A stretch of 64,000 nt of DNA from Mycobacterium sp. ITM-2016-00316 (GCF_002968335.2 NZ_CP134398.1:2418001-2482000); one strand, 5' to 3'. Counted from the stretch's first letter, positions 1 to 8,464 are shown. Translations and numbers: made by a program. The notes: generated from the letters alone by a model not told the origin.

Positions 1-1100
1 AGCCGGACCCGCAGCGGGGCCAGTCCCGGCTCGTTCATCGACCCGTATCCGTGCCCGAAACCTCCTCCGGGAAGGCCGATCTGACCGAGCATCGCGGCCA
101 GCGTCAGGCCCATCCACGGGGCCTGCTCGCCGTGGCGGATACGTTGCAGCGACCAGCTGATGGTGACCACGGTGCGGCCCGCCGCCATCCGGCGGGCCAG
201 TGCCCGCAGATCCTCGGCCGCCAACCCGCTGATGGCCGACGCCCATGCCGGGGACTTCGGCACACCGTCGTCGGTCCCGAGCAGATACCGCTCGAACCGC
301 TCATACCCGGTGCAGTAGGTGTCCAGGAAGGCGCGGTCGGCGAGGCCCTCGGTGGCCAGCACATGGGCCAGGGCCAGCATGACGGCCACATCGGTGCCCG
401 GTACCGGTGCGTGCCATTCGTGCTCGCCGTCGACATCGTCGCGCAGCGGTGAGAACGACACGATGCGTCCGCCCCGTTCGCGGAACCGGCGCAGGGCCGC
501 ACGGGCCGGATGTGCGGTGGTACCGCCGTGATTGATGCCGGTGTTCTTGAGGGCTAGACCACCGAAGGCCACCAGCAGGTCGGTGTGCTCGACGATCACC
601 TCCCACTGGGTGGACCGCTTGAAGAGGTCGTCATGGGTGCCGACGATGCGGGGCATGATCGCGCCGGTGGCGCCGAGGCTGTAGGAGTGCCGCGATGAGG
701 TATAGCCACCGATGAGTTTCAGGAACCGGTGCACCTGGCTCTGGGCGTGGTGGAACCGGCCTGCGCTGGCCCAGCCGTAGGACCCCCCGTAGATGGCCTC
801 GTTACCGTGGGTGTCGATCACCCTGCGCAGTTCGCCGGCGAGCAGCTCGGTCAGCTCGTCCCAGGACACCGCCACGAACTCGTCGTCGCCGCGCCGGTCG
901 CTGGGGCCGGGACCGCCGCGCAACCAGCCGCGGCGCACGGCGGGGCCGGTGACCCGCGAGCGGTGCCGGATCGAACCGGGCAGGTTGTGCAGCAGGGGGG
1001 ATGGATCGGCGTCGCCGGTCTGCGGCGCCACCGCCGCGATGTCGCCGGCCCTGACCTCGGCGGTGAAGGCGCCCCAGTGGGCCAGGCTGGCTCGTGACAC
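1..1100 (-). CDS. Molybdopterin oxidoreductase, BisC/TorA-like (3' part missing)
   Basis: N-terminal half (about 366 residues) of a molybdenum enzyme that reduces S- or N-oxides such as biotin sulfoxide or TMAO with bis-MGD as cofactor. The segment YGGSYGWASAGRFHHAQ, then FLKLIGGYTSS and SYSLGATGAIMP, matches the BisC/TorA branch; the Ser of the SYSLGA segment is the expected Mo ligand. There is no N-terminal Cys cluster for Fe-S and no twin-Arg signal, which suggests a cytoplasmic BisC-like enzyme. The start is GTG because an in-frame TAG lies four codons upstream. The gene runs off the window edge, so its exact substrate class cannot be judged. Divergent from the acyl-CoA dehydrogenase gene. 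Confidence 0.85.
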   Translation of the reverse strand, partial: MSRASLAHWGAFTAEVRAGDIAAVAPQTGDADPSPLLHNLPGSIRHRSRVTGPAVRRGWLRGGPGPSDRRGDDEFVAVSWDELTELLAGELRRVIDTHGNEAIYGGSYGWASAGRFHHAQSQVHRFLKLIGGYTSSRHSYSLGATGAIMPRIVGTHDDLFKRSTQWEVIVEHTDLLVAFGGLALKNTGINHGGTTAHPARAALRRFRERGGRIVSFSPLRDDVDGEHEWHAPVPGTDVAVMLALAHVLATEGLADRAFLDTYCTGYERFERYLLGTDDGVPKSPAWASAISGLAAEDLRALARRMAAGRTVVTISWSLQRIRHGEQAPWMGLTLAAMLGQIGLPGGGFGHGYGSMNEPGLAPLRVR

Positions 1101-1130
1101 GCACCAATCCTAGGTCGCTGGACGCACCGC

Positions 1131-1158
1131 TCGACCAACCATCCGGTTGGTATATGTT
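1131..1158 (+). promoter_or_regulatory. fadE promoter with TetR-type operator
   Basis: A perfect inverted repeat, ACCAACC-atcc-GGTTGGT at 1134-1151, lies between a -35-like TCGACC (1131-1136) and a -10-like TATGTT (1153-1158) with 16 nt spacing. An operator in the promoter spacer implies repression. Palindromes of this kind are typical of TetR-family fatty-acid regulators in mycobacteria, but no TetR gene is adjacent, so the regulator is unknown. It could also affect the divergent oxidoreductase gene. Confidence 0.6.
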
Positions 1159-1197
1159 GGGCGCCACACACCCTGATACCAGTACCGGAGGTCACGC

Positions 1198-2355
1198 ATG
1201 GGCGCCGTCAAGTTCGACCGCACGCTGTTCGAGCCGGAGCACGATCTGTTCCGCGAGTCCTATCGCGCCTTCCTGGACCGCCACGCCGCGCCGTTCCAGG
1301 AGGAATGGGAGAAGGCCAAGATCGTCGACCGCGAGGTCTGGCGGGAGGCCGGTAAGCAGGGCTTTCTGGGGATGGCCGTGCCCGAGGAGTACGGGGGCGG
1401 CGGCAATCCGGACTTCCGCTACAACGTCGTCATCACCGAGGAGACCAGCGCCGGCCGTCACAGCGGCCTGGGTTTCACGCTGCAGAACGACGTCATCGCG
1501 CCGTACCTGATCGAACTGGGCACCGAGGAGCAGAAGCAGCGCTGGCTGCCCGGATTCTGCAGCGGCGAATTGATCACGGCGATCGCCATGACCGAACCCG
1601 GCACCGGCAGCGACCTGCAGGGCATCAAGGCCCGCGCGGTTCGCGACGGTGACCACTACATCCTCAACGGTTCGAAGACGTTCATCACCAACGGCATCCA
1701 CGCCGACCTGGTGATCGTGGTTGCCTGCACCGATCCCGAAAAGGGTGCCCAGGGCTTCTCCCTGTTGGTCGTCGAGCGCGGTATGGAGGGCTTCGAGCGT
1801 GGTCGCCACCTCGACAAGATCGGCCTCGATGCCCAGGACACCGCCGAACTCTCGTTCACCGATGTCAAGGTTCCGGTCGAGAACCTGCTCGGCCAGGAGG
1901 GGATGGGCTTCCTCTACCTGATGCAGAATCTGCCCCAGGAACGCATCAGCATCGCCGTGATGGCCGCCGCGGCCATGGAGTCCGCCCTCGAGCAGACCCT
2001 GCAGTACACCAAGGAGCGCAAGGCCTTCGGTAAGCCGATCGGCAGCTTCCAGAACAGCCGGTTCGTGCTCGCCGAGCTGGCGACCGAGGCGACCGCGATC
2101 AGGATCATGGTCGACGAATTCATCCGGTTGCACCTGGACCGCAAGCTCACCGTCGAGCAGGCCGCCATGGCCAAGTGGTACAGCACCGAGGCGCAGGTGC
2201 GGTTGGTGGATCGCTGCCTGCAACTGCACGGCGGCTACGGTTATATGCGGGAATACCCGATCGCGCGGGCGTTCCTGGACTCGCGGATCCAGACGATCTA
2301 CGGCGGAACGACGGAGATCATGAAGGAGATCATCGGTCGCGGCCTGGGGGTCTGA
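1198..2355 (+). CDS. Acyl-CoA dehydrogenase (FadE family)
   Basis: Flavoprotein of 385 residues expected to introduce the alpha-beta double bond into an acyl-CoA and pass electrons to ETF. The FAD/substrate signature AMTEPGTGSDLQGI sits near residues 130-143, and the C-terminus carries IYGGTTEIMKEIIGR. The position that is the catalytic Glu in medium-chain enzymes (YEGT) is Gly here (about G369); long-chain and isovaleryl-type enzymes instead use a Glu on helix G, matched by E248 in LPQERIS. I therefore infer a long-chain or branched-chain type. ATG follows a GGAGG ribosome site. Single gene with its own operator. The paralog number cannot be assigned. Confidence 0.9.
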   Translation: MGAVKFDRTLFEPEHDLFRESYRAFLDRHAAPFQEEWEKAKIVDREVWREAGKQGFLGMAVPEEYGGGGNPDFRYNVVITEETSAGRHSGLGFTLQNDVIAPYLIELGTEEQKQRWLPGFCSGELITAIAMTEPGTGSDLQGIKARAVRDGDHYILNGSKTFITNGIHADLVIVVACTDPEKGAQGFSLLVVERGMEGFERGRHLDKIGLDAQDTAELSFTDVKVPVENLLGQEGMGFLYLMQNLPQERISIAVMAAAAMESALEQTLQYTKERKAFGKPIGSFQNSRFVLAELATEATAIRIMVDEFIRLHLDRKLTVEQAAMAKWYSTEAQVRLVDRCLQLHGGYGYMREYPIARAFLDSRIQTIYGGTTEIMKEIIGRGLGV

Positions 2356-2408
2356 GCGCCCCGACACGTTTCGGCGCAGGTCGCGATATCCCACGAGTTC
2401 GCCGTCCA

Positions 2409-2438
2409 CTGACGCAAAGTTGACGAACGCGATACTTT
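2409..2438 (+). promoter_or_regulatory. Possible SigA-type promoter for the LGFP protein gene
   Basis: CTGACG (2409-2414) and TACTTT (2433-2438) are 18 nt apart, about 34 nt ahead of the start codon at 2472. A second TTGACG at 2420 has no partner at suitable spacing. Pattern match only. Confidence 0.35.
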
Positions 2439-2471
2439 CGTGTGGTTTTGCGCTACTTCGGGGAGGACCGA

Positions 2472-4517
2472 ATGACCAGGCAGCGGACCCGGCTGGGCAG
2501 GCTTGTCGGCCTGGCGGCGACAGGGCTGGTGAGTGCCGCACTGATCGCGGGCACGGTGCTGCTGGCGCCACCGGTCGCGGCGACACCGGAAGGTGACGCC
2601 GACGCGGCGATCACCGCGGCCTGGGAGACCGGCGGCGGTGACGGAGGGCCACTGGGCCCCAAGGACGGTGGGGTCTACCCGGCCGGGGACGGCTTCGGGC
2701 AGAACTTCGCGTCGGGCAAGATCTTCTTCACCCCCGACACCGGTGCGCACATCATCACGGGCGCCATCCTGGAGAAGTACGAATCCCTCGGCGGCCCCGC
2801 CGACAGTGATCTGGGCTTCCCGACGATCGACGAGGGCCCGGGCCGTGCGGCCAACAGCCGCAACTCCACGTTCAGCGCGCCCGACCAGCCGGTCATCTTC
2901 TGGACCCCGGACACCGGTGCCCGGGTCGTCCGCGGGGCCATCAACCAGGCCTGGGATGCCCTCGGTGGTTCGGCCGGCGTGCTCGGAGTGCCCAGCGAAG
3001 ACGAGACCACCAACGGCGACACCGTCACCCAGAAGTTCACCGGCGGTGAGATCTCCTGGGATCGCAAGACCAAGGCCTTCACCACGGTGCCGCCCGAGCT
3101 GGCAGGTCAGCTCGGGGCCATCGAGGTCCCCTCGGACGCCACCTCGTCCATCGCCGCCGCCCGCCGGGCCGCCGGCGGTGCGCTGGGCCCGCTGGGGGCC
3201 GAGGAGGGCGCGCAGTACGCGATCGGCGCCGACGGGGTCGGGCAGAACTACGCCGGCGGCAAGATCTTCTACCGCCCGGACACCGGGGCCAATGTGGTCA
3301 CCGGTCAGGTGCTGGCCAAATACGAGAGTGTCGGCGGACCGACCGGGGACCTCGGGTTCCCCACCGCCAGTGAGGCCGACGGCGGGCTGACACCGCAGAG
3401 CCGGGTGGCGACCTTCGCCGCCGCGGACAAGCCGGTGATCTTCTGGACGCCCGATTTCGGTGCGGTGATCGTGCGCGGTGCGATGAACGCGGCCTGGGAG
3501 AAGCTCGGTGGGGCGACGGGTGAACTCGGTGCGCCGAAGGGCGATCAAACCGAGAACGGCACCGTCATCAGCCAGCAGTTCAACGGCGGGTCGATCTCGT
3601 GGGACAAGGCGACCAACACCTTCAGCACCGAGCCCGCCGGCCTGCAGTCTCAGCTCGCGGGCCTGGAGGTCCCCGGTGCGGACGCGCCGGAGGCGCCGGC
3701 CGACGCGCCGGGAGCCACCGGCGGCGGCTCGGGCAGCGGCGACAAGTGGTACTCCTCGCCGTGGTGGTGGCTGCTGGGCCTGATCCCGCTGGTGGGTGTG
3801 ATCGCGCTGGTCGCCATCGCCGTACTGCGCAACCGGCGCCCCCGCGAGGATGACGAGTTCGGCGACGACCCCTACGAGCGCGGCTACGACGGCGGGTACG
3901 AGGACCGCTTCGAGTCCGGCTATCCCAGCCGGCCCGAACCGGCCGTCTACACGCCGCAGAGCCCGTGGGCGTCGGTGCTCCCCGGCGACACCGGCACCGG
4001 CAACGATTCCGGCGCCGCCGATGACGAATCCGGTGACGAGGACTACGAGTACGACGAGGAACCCGGCGAGTACGGCTCCGATGAGTACGGCTCCGACGAT
4101 CACGACGTCGAGGGCGATGAGCTCGAGGAACTGCGTGCGCCGCAGGAGGAGCCGCTGAGTTTCGACCATGATCCGGATGCGGTCGACACCGCGCCCACGC
4201 GCATCGAAACTCTTCCCGAGACGTCGGCGGGGCAGTTCGATCCACCGACCATGGTCGTACCCGAGTACGAGCCCGATTTTCCCAGTGGCCGCCACGCCGC
4301 GATCCAGGACGAGGAGCCCGAGGACGCCGGCTGGACCTCGATGCGGCTCGCCACCGGTGACCGCTACCGCGCGCCGGAGGGCTATCCGATCAAGGCAGAT
4401 ACCAAGACCGGGCTGTACTGGGCTCCGGGTAGCCCGGGATATCGCGATACCGAGGCCGAGATCTGGTTCGCCAGTGAGGACTTCGCCCGGACGAACGGAT
4501 TCGTCCGGGCGGACTGA
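2472..4517 (+). CDS. Secreted LGFP-repeat protein with single transmembrane segment
   Basis: Exported envelope protein of 681 residues. After a signal peptide (about residues 1-38, ending APPVAA) come two copies of a roughly 185-residue unit built of LGFP-type repeats (LGPKDGG, LGFPTIDEG, LGVPSEDET; then LGPLGAEEG, LGFPTASEA, LGAPKGDQT), each closed by GGxISWD. LGFP repeats occur in cell-wall proteins of mycolate-bearing bacteria such as corynebacterial mycolyltransferases. A Gly/Ser linker leads to one transmembrane helix (about 432-455), a long acidic Asp/Glu/Tyr-rich stretch and a C-terminal domain with YPIKADTKTGLYWAPGSPGY and AEIWFASEDFA, resembling a short domain recurring at the ends of actinobacterial proteins. 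ATG 2472 follows GGGAGGA; an in-frame ATG at 2442 would lengthen the N-terminus. Function unknown. Confidence 0.85.
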   Translation: MTRQRTRLGRLVGLAATGLVSAALIAGTVLLAPPVAATPEGDADAAITAAWETGGGDGGPLGPKDGGVYPAGDGFGQNFASGKIFFTPDTGAHIITGAILEKYESLGGPADSDLGFPTIDEGPGRAANSRNSTFSAPDQPVIFWTPDTGARVVRGAINQAWDALGGSAGVLGVPSEDETTNGDTVTQKFTGGEISWDRKTKAFTTVPPELAGQLGAIEVPSDATSSIAAARRAAGGALGPLGAEEGAQYAIGADGVGQNYAGGKIFYRPDTGANVVTGQVLAKYESVGGPTGDLGFPTASEADGGLTPQSRVATFAAADKPVIFWTPDFGAVIVRGAMNAAWEKLGGATGELGAPKGDQTENGTVISQQFNGGSISWDKATNTFSTEPAGLQSQLAGLEVPGADAPEAPADAPGATGGGSGSGDKWYSSPWWWLLGLIPLVGVIALVAIAVLRNRRPREDDEFGDDPYERGYDGGYEDRFESGYPSRPEPAVYTPQSPWASVLPGDTGTGNDSGAADDESGDEDYEYDEEPGEYGSDEYGSDDHDVEGDELEELRAPQEEPLSFDHDPDAVDTAPTRIETLPETSAGQFDPPTMVVPEYEPDFPSGRHAAIQDEEPEDAGWTSMRLATGDRYRAPEGYPIKADTKTGLYWAPGSPGYRDTEAEIWFASEDFARTNGFVRAD

Positions 4518-4523
4518 GCGTCC

Positions 4524-5198
4524 TCAGATCTTGCGGATGACGGTGACGACCTTGCCGAGCACGACCGCGTCGTTACCGTCGATGGGGTCGAACGCCGGGT
4601 TGTGCGGCATCAGCCACACCTGACCCCGGGTGCGCTTGAAGGTCTTGACGGTGGCTTCACCATCGATCATCGCCGCGACGATGTCACCGTTGTCGGCGAC
4701 GTTCTGCTGACGGATGACCACCCAGTCACCGTCGCAGATGGCGGCGTCGATCATGGACTCGCCGACCACCTTCAGCAGGAACAGTGACCCCTCGCCGACC
4801 AACTCGCGGGGGAGCGGGAAGACCTCCTCGACAGCCTGTTCGGCCAGGATGGGCCCGCCCGCGGCGATCCTGCCGAGAACCGGGACGAAGGTGGGTTCGG
4901 GCAGGGCGTCCGAGCCGGTGACATCGGTGGCCACGACCGGGGTCACCATTTCGTCGGAACCGCGGACATCCACCGCGCGTGGACGGTTCGGGTCCCTGCG
5001 CAGGTAGCCCTTGCGTTCCAGGGTGCGCAGCTGATGGGCCACCGACGACGTCGACGTCAGGCCGACGGCATCGCCGATCTCGCGGATGCTGGGTGGATAG
5101 CCGCGACTGGTCACGGAGGTGCGGATGACCTCCAGGATGGTGCGCTGACGCTCGGTCAGGCTGGAGCGTGCCTCAGGGGTTTCGGTGCTGTCGCTCAT
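4524..5198 (-). CDS. lexA: LexA, SOS repressor
   Basis: Represses DNA-damage genes and cleaves itself when RecA filaments form. 224 residues: winged helix-turn-helix (about 12-75, [16 protein letters not shown] recognition region), hinge, then the peptidase domain with scissile bond A113-G114 in IAAGGP and catalytic S148 (GESMID) and K185 (EATVKTF). All self-cleavage residues are present. The ATG lies seven bases after a -10 element, so the mRNA is probably leaderless. In M. tuberculosis lexA is divergent from chiZ; here three genes intervene. A longer upstream open frame exists but would cross the SOS box and doxX. Confidence 0.97.
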   Translation of the reverse strand: MSDSTETPEARSSLTERQRTILEVIRTSVTSRGYPPSIREIGDAVGLTSTSSVAHQLRTLERKGYLRRDPNRPRAVDVRGSDEMVTPVVATDVTGSDALPEPTFVPVLGRIAAGGPILAEQAVEEVFPLPRELVGEGSLFLLKVVGESMIDAAICDGDWVVIRQQNVADNGDIVAAMIDGEATVKTFKRTRGQVWLMPHNPAFDPIDGNDAVVLGKVVTVIRKI

Positions 5199-5205
5199 GG
5201 CGCCG

Positions 5206-5246
5206 AATGTAGTCGCCGACGCGCAGATAATCAAACATGTGTTCGA
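5206..5246 (-). promoter_or_regulatory. lexA promoter with SOS box
   Basis: Read on the minus strand, TCGAAC-ACAT-GTTTGA (5231-5246) matches the mycobacterial LexA box TCGAAC-N4-GTTCGA with one mismatch. It overlaps a -35 TTGATT (5229-5234), which is 17 nt from a -10 TACATT (5206-5211). LexA bound here would block polymerase, giving autorepression. The box also covers the doxX stop codon. Confidence 0.85.
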
Positions 5247-5677
5247 GGCGTGTCGGATCCGCCTGCGCCCCGCGGCACCGCCGTCGACCACAGTGCCCAC
5301 GCGATCAGCACGGGCTGGAACAGCAGGCGGACGAACCGGCTGGTATCGCTGTTGAGACCGAAACCGTCGGCGTGGTTGACGAATTGCGCGATGTTGCCGG
5401 GGAAGATCAGCACGAAGAACGCGGCGAGTAGCCGGCCGACCAGCACACGGTCGCGCCGCAGCAGGGCCAGTCCGACGCCGAGGGTGATCTCGACACCGCC
5501 CGAGGCCATCACCACGCCGTCGGCGTCCATCGGCACCCACGTGGGGACCTGGGCCTGGAACTCCTCGCGCGCCCAGAACAGGTGACTGAAACCGGCGAAG
5601 ATCATGGCGCCCGCAAGGGCCAGCCGCGCGATGGTGCGTGCCCGGGTGGTCGGCGGTGGGGCCGGAAGCTCACTCAT
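5231..5677 (-). CDS. DoxX-family membrane protein
   Basis: Small integral membrane protein of 148 residues with about four hydrophobic segments (near residues 14-32, 55-75, 80-100 and 117-135) and the DoxX-type start [18 protein letters not shown]. DoxX relatives are linked to redox and thiol stress in mycobacteria, but the precise activity is not established. Its ATG overlaps the original ohr stop region (ATGA-type overlap), so it is co-transcribed with ohrR and ohr. Its stop codon lies inside the lexA SOS box. Confidence 0.8.
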   Translation of the reverse strand: MSELPAPPPTTRARTIARLALAGAMIFAGFSHLFWAREEFQAQVPTWVPMDADGVVMASGGVEITLGVGLALLRRDRVLVGRLLAAFFVLIFPGNIAQFVNHADGFGLNSDTSRFVRLLFQPVLIAWALWSTAVPRGAGGSDTPRTHV

Positions 5678-6091
5678 CGGCCACCGTCAGGGTGACCTCG
5701 ATGTTGCCGCGGGTGGCGTTGGAGTACGGGCAGACCCGGTGGGCGGCCTCGGCGAGCTGCTGTGCCGTCGCGTGATCCACGTTCGGCAGGGTGATCTGAG
5801 CTCGACGGCCAGGCCGAAGGCGCCGTCGTCGCCGGATCCGAGCACCACCCGGGCGCCGACCGCGGAATCGGAGACGTCGGCCTTCTGCTGGCGCGCGACC
5901 AGGCGCAGCGCGGAGTGGAAGCAGGCGGCGTATCCGACGGCGAACAACTGCTCGGGGTTGGTGCCCGCGCCCGAGCCGCCCATTTCCTTCGGGATGCTCA
6001 GTGCCACATCGACCTTCCCGTCCGATGTGCGTCCGTGTCCGTCGCGGCCCTCGCCGGTGGCGAGTGCCTCCGCGGTGTAGAGCGTCTTCAT
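5670..6091 (-). pseudogene. ohr: Organic hydroperoxide resistance protein, frameshifted
   Basis: Ohr/OsmC-family thiol peroxidase that reduces organic hydroperoxides through a Cys pair. From the ATG (ribosome site AAAGGA) the frame gives the family start, including the reactive Cys in AACFHSAL. After GLAVEL (about residue 97) one base is missing near 5798-5800, where a CAG codon appears as AG. The open frame then reads nonsense to a stop at 5687, giving 134 residues. Restoring the base yields a 140-residue Ohr ending VTLTVADE with the second catalytic Cys in VCPYSNATRGN. As sequenced the product would be inactive. A sequencing error is equally possible because all else is intact. Confidence 0.85.
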
Positions 6092-6110
6092 GGTCGGTCC
6101 TTTCGTGTTG

Positions 6111-6542
6111 TCACTGCAGGGAATCCAGGTGGTCCACCAGTCCGCGCAGCACGTCGCGCAGCGCCGCGAGGTCACCCTCGGAGGTGTTCGACGACCGCAG
6201 CAGCCGTTCGGGTATGCAGGCGGCACGCGCCTGCAATGCTCGCCCGGCGGGCGTCACGGTCACTTCGACGCGACGTTCGTCATCGGCGGCGCGCTGCCGG
6301 ACCACCAGTCCGCTGTTCTCCAGCCGCTTCAGCAGCGGCGACAGCGTGCCGGAATCGAGGTGCAGGCGATGGCCCAGGTGCCCGACCGAACAGTGCTCTT
6401 CCTCCCACAGCACCAGCAGCACGAGGTACTGCGGGTAGGTGATGCCGAGTTCGTCCAGCAGCGGCCGGTAGGCCGCCGTGACCGCCCGCGACGCGGAGTA
6501 CAGCGCGAAGCACAACTGGTCGTCGAGTCGGGCGGTCTGCAC
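6111..6542 (-). CDS. ohrR: OhrR, MarR-family organic peroxide sensor
   Basis: Winged-helix repressor of 143 residues that loses DNA affinity when its N-terminal Cys is oxidised by organic peroxides. The sensing Cys is in DDQLCFALYSASRA and the recognition helix in LDSGTLSPLLKRLE, followed by the basic wing RAADDERRVEV. I prefer GTG 6542: a -10 TACGCT ends six bases upstream and the operator would otherwise overlap the start codon. An in-frame GTG at 6560 adds six residues. First gene of ohrR-ohr-doxX, a peroxide-response unit separated from ohr by 19 bases. Confidence 0.9.
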   Translation of the reverse strand: MQTARLDDQLCFALYSASRAVTAAYRPLLDELGITYPQYLVLLVLWEEEHCSVGHLGHRLHLDSGTLSPLLKRLENSGLVVRQRAADDERRVEVTVTPAGRALQARAACIPERLLRSSNTSEGDLAALRDVLRGLVDHLDSLQ

Positions 6543-6548
6543 GCTGCA

Positions 6549-6577
6549 AGCGTATTGCACAATTAAATTGTGCGCAA
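6549..6577 (-). promoter_or_regulatory. ohrR promoter with operator in the spacer
   Basis: Minus-strand -35 TTGCGC (6572-6577) and -10 TACGCT (6549-6554) are 17 nt apart. The palindrome GCACAATT-a-AATTGTGC (6557-6573) nearly fills the spacer. AATT-rich palindromes of this type are OhrR operators in other bacteria, so autorepression of the cassette is the natural reading. Confidence 0.75.
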
Positions 6578-6651
6578 TTGAAATCGGCCCGAATCGCTTG
6601 TCGGTGGCCTCGTCTATCGTTTCGCAACAGTTCGATCACATGTTCTATTCA

Positions 6652-6674
6652 TCGAACACATGATCGACTAGCAT
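6652..6674 (+). promoter_or_regulatory. chiZ SOS box and -10 element
   Basis: TCGAAC-ACAT-GATCGA (6652-6667) is one mismatch from the LexA consensus and is followed directly by a -10-like TAGCAT (6669-6674). A weaker, partly matching copy lies at 6631-6646 (TCGATC-ACAT-GTTCTA). The arrangement predicts LexA repression of chiZ, as known in M. tuberculosis. Confidence 0.75.
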
Positions 6675-6717
6675 TCGAACACAGAAGCGAACGCCACCTA
6701 CTCGGAGAGGCAGTCAG

Positions 6718-7215
6718 ATGACAATTCTCGAAGCTCGGCCGATCACCCGGCACAGTGCCTATGCCCCGGCCCCCGCGGCGCAGCCGTCGACGGCCGCCGA
6801 GGTGTGGCCGTTGCCCCGCGATGTCGTGGTGCGCCGCCGCCGCGTGCAGCCGGCGCGTCGTCCGGGGGGTGCGCCACTGGGCCACCGCGGCACCGGCGTG
6901 CTGATGTCGCGCGCCTCGCGCCGGCGTCGCCCGATCACCCCCGGCGCCACGGTGCTGCTGGCGCTGCTGGCCGGCGGGATCACGTTGTGGCTCGGGCTGG
7001 TTGCACAGTTGGGCGGCCCCATCGAGGAGCCCGTGCAGATGCCCACCCGGCTGTCGGTGGTCTACGTGCAGGACGGTGAAACGCTGCAACACATCGCACA
7101 CCGGGTGGCACCCGATGTGCCCACGGCCCCGGTGGTCGAGCGCATCCGCGAGCTCAACAAGCTCGAAACCGGCACGGTGCAGGCCGGGCAGACCCTCATC
7201 GCACCGATCGGTTGA
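6718..7215 (+). CDS. chiZ: ChiZ-like LysM membrane protein, SOS-induced
   Basis: Homolog of Rv2719c, a DNA-damage-induced membrane protein reported to act on cell wall and division. 165 residues: an Arg/Ala/Pro-rich cytoplasmic tail, one transmembrane helix (about 78-99, [18 protein letters not shown]) and an extracellular LysM domain (about 112-163, [15 protein letters not shown] to [10 protein letters not shown]) that should bind peptidoglycan. ATG follows GGAGAGG by seven bases. Preceded by its own SOS box and followed by nrdR. It no longer shares the lexA intergenic region because the ohr cassette lies between. Confidence 0.88.
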   Translation: MTILEARPITRHSAYAPAPAAQPSTAAEVWPLPRDVVVRRRRVQPARRPGGAPLGHRGTGVLMSRASRRRRPITPGATVLLALLAGGITLWLGLVAQLGGPIEEPVQMPTRLSVVYVQDGETLQHIAHRVAPDVPTAPVVERIRELNKLETGTVQAGQTLIAPIG

Positions 7216-7289
7216 TGCCGCCCCGCTTCACCCAGGTAGGCTCGAAGACATTCGATCTCGTCCACCTGCGGTGCGGCAAAGGAGCGGTG

Positions 7290-7751
7290 ATGCACTGTCC
7301 GTTCTGTCGTCACCCGGATTCGCGTGTCGTGGACTCCCGGGAAACCGATGAGGGCCAGGCCATCCGGCGTCGTCGATCCTGCCCGGAATGCGGGCGACGG
7401 TTCACCACCGTGGAGACCGCGGTGCTCGCGGTCGTCAAACGCAGCGGTGTCACCGAGCCGTTCAGCAGAGAGAAAGTCATCAAGGGTGTGCGCCGGGCAT
7501 GTCAGGGCCGGCAGGTCGACGACGATGCGCTCAACCTCCTTGCCCAGCAGGTCGAGGATGCGGTGCGTGCCGCGGGATCACCCGAGATCCCCAGCAACGA
7601 AGTGGGTTTGGCCATCCTCGGGCCGCTGCGCGATCTCGATGAGGTCGCCTACCTGAGGTTCGCCTCGGTGTACCGGTCGTTCACCTCGGCCGACGATTTC
7701 GAGCGCGAGATCGAAGCGCTGCGCGCGCACCGCGTCTCCACGTCCGGCTGA
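7290..7751 (+). CDS. nrdR: NrdR, ribonucleotide reductase repressor
   Basis: Transcription factor of 153 residues that senses ATP/dATP and represses nrd genes. Zinc ribbon with C3, C6, C31 and C34 (MHCPFC and SCPECG), followed by the ATP-cone domain (about 47-137, [20 protein letters not shown]). ATG follows AAAGGAG. It lies downstream of chiZ on the same strand, as in M. tuberculosis, tying dNTP supply to the DNA-damage block. I saw no clear NrdR box near the gene. Confidence 0.96.
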   Translation: MHCPFCRHPDSRVVDSRETDEGQAIRRRRSCPECGRRFTTVETAVLAVVKRSGVTEPFSREKVIKGVRRACQGRQVDDDALNLLAQQVEDAVRAAGSPEIPSNEVGLAILGPLRDLDEVAYLRFASVYRSFTSADDFEREIEALRAHRVSTSG

Positions 7752-7752
7752 A

Positions 7753-8451
7753 TCAGTCGAGCCGCACCCCGGTGTCCTCGACGACCCGGCCGGCGATCTT
7801 CACCCAACCCGTCGCATCCCACCAGGTGCGGATCTCGGATCCCTTGCCCTGCGTGATGAGCAGGTCCCGGCTCAGATAGTCGGTCATCCGCACCGCTGCC
7901 GAACCGGTGGCCTCGTCCTCGGCGATCCCGAGCTGTGGCGCGAATGTCCGCGACCGCAGCGCTCCCCGCTCGCGGTCGGTCCACGCCCACAGGTAGTGCT
8001 CGGCATCGTCGGGGTAATCGGCCGGGTCGGCGGCGAGCACCTCGTCGATCGAAGCCAGGTCGTAGATGACCAGTTCCGGGGCCCAGTCCGAGCGCGCGCT
8101 GATCGCGGTCCATTCGCCGTCGGGTTCGGACAGATACTCCACCTGTACGAGGCCGGCCGGGACGTGCATGGTCCGGACCGGCGTGCCGCGCTGCTTGAGC
8201 CACCACGACGTGCCCACCGTCGGATGCCCGGCGAAGGGGATCTCGGTGACCGGCGTGTAGATCCGGACGTGCGCGCTGGCCGCGCCGGGCTCCGGGATGT
8301 CGATGAAGACGGTCTCGCTGTAGCCCAGTTCGGCGGCGATGCGCTGCCGGTCGGCCGGATCGACGGTCGCGGCATCGATCACCCCGAGCGGGTTGCCGAA
8401 CTCGCCTCGCGAATCGGTGAACACCCGCAGAACGGTCACATCGACGGCCAT
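7753..8451 (-). CDS. PhzF-family protein
   Basis: 232-residue member of the PhzF isomerase/epimerase fold (Rv2716 homolog). Family marks are GNPLGV near residue 17, the SETVFID strand carrying the likely catalytic Glu, [12 protein letters not shown], and the C-terminal [15 protein letters not shown]. The reaction in mycobacteria is unknown; no phenazine genes are nearby. Convergent with nrdR with one base between their stops. It follows the alpha/beta hydrolase gene by 13 bases, so the two probably form one transcript. Confidence 0.88.
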   Translation of the reverse strand: MAVDVTVLRVFTDSRGEFGNPLGVIDAATVDPADRQRIAAELGYSETVFIDIPEPGAASAHVRIYTPVTEIPFAGHPTVGTSWWLKQRGTPVRTMHVPAGLVQVEYLSEPDGEWTAISARSDWAPELVIYDLASIDEVLAADPADYPDDAEHYLWAWTDRERGALRSRTFAPQLGIAEDEATGSAAVRMTDYLSRDLLITQGKGSEIRTWWDATGWVKIAGRVVEDTGVRLD

Positions 8452-8464
8452 ACCCCGATGGTAG

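Noticed and set aside
1192..4295. Long open frames antisense to the acyl-CoA dehydrogenase and LGFP genes
   Set aside because: High GC keeps antisense frames open; the translations are low-complexity Gly/Arg/Asp/Val mixtures with no family features, and the sense genes are clear.
6631..6646. Second SOS box upstream of chiZ (TCGATC-ACAT-GTTCTA)
   Set aside because: Two mismatches and weaker than the box at 6652; kept only as a remark under chiZ.
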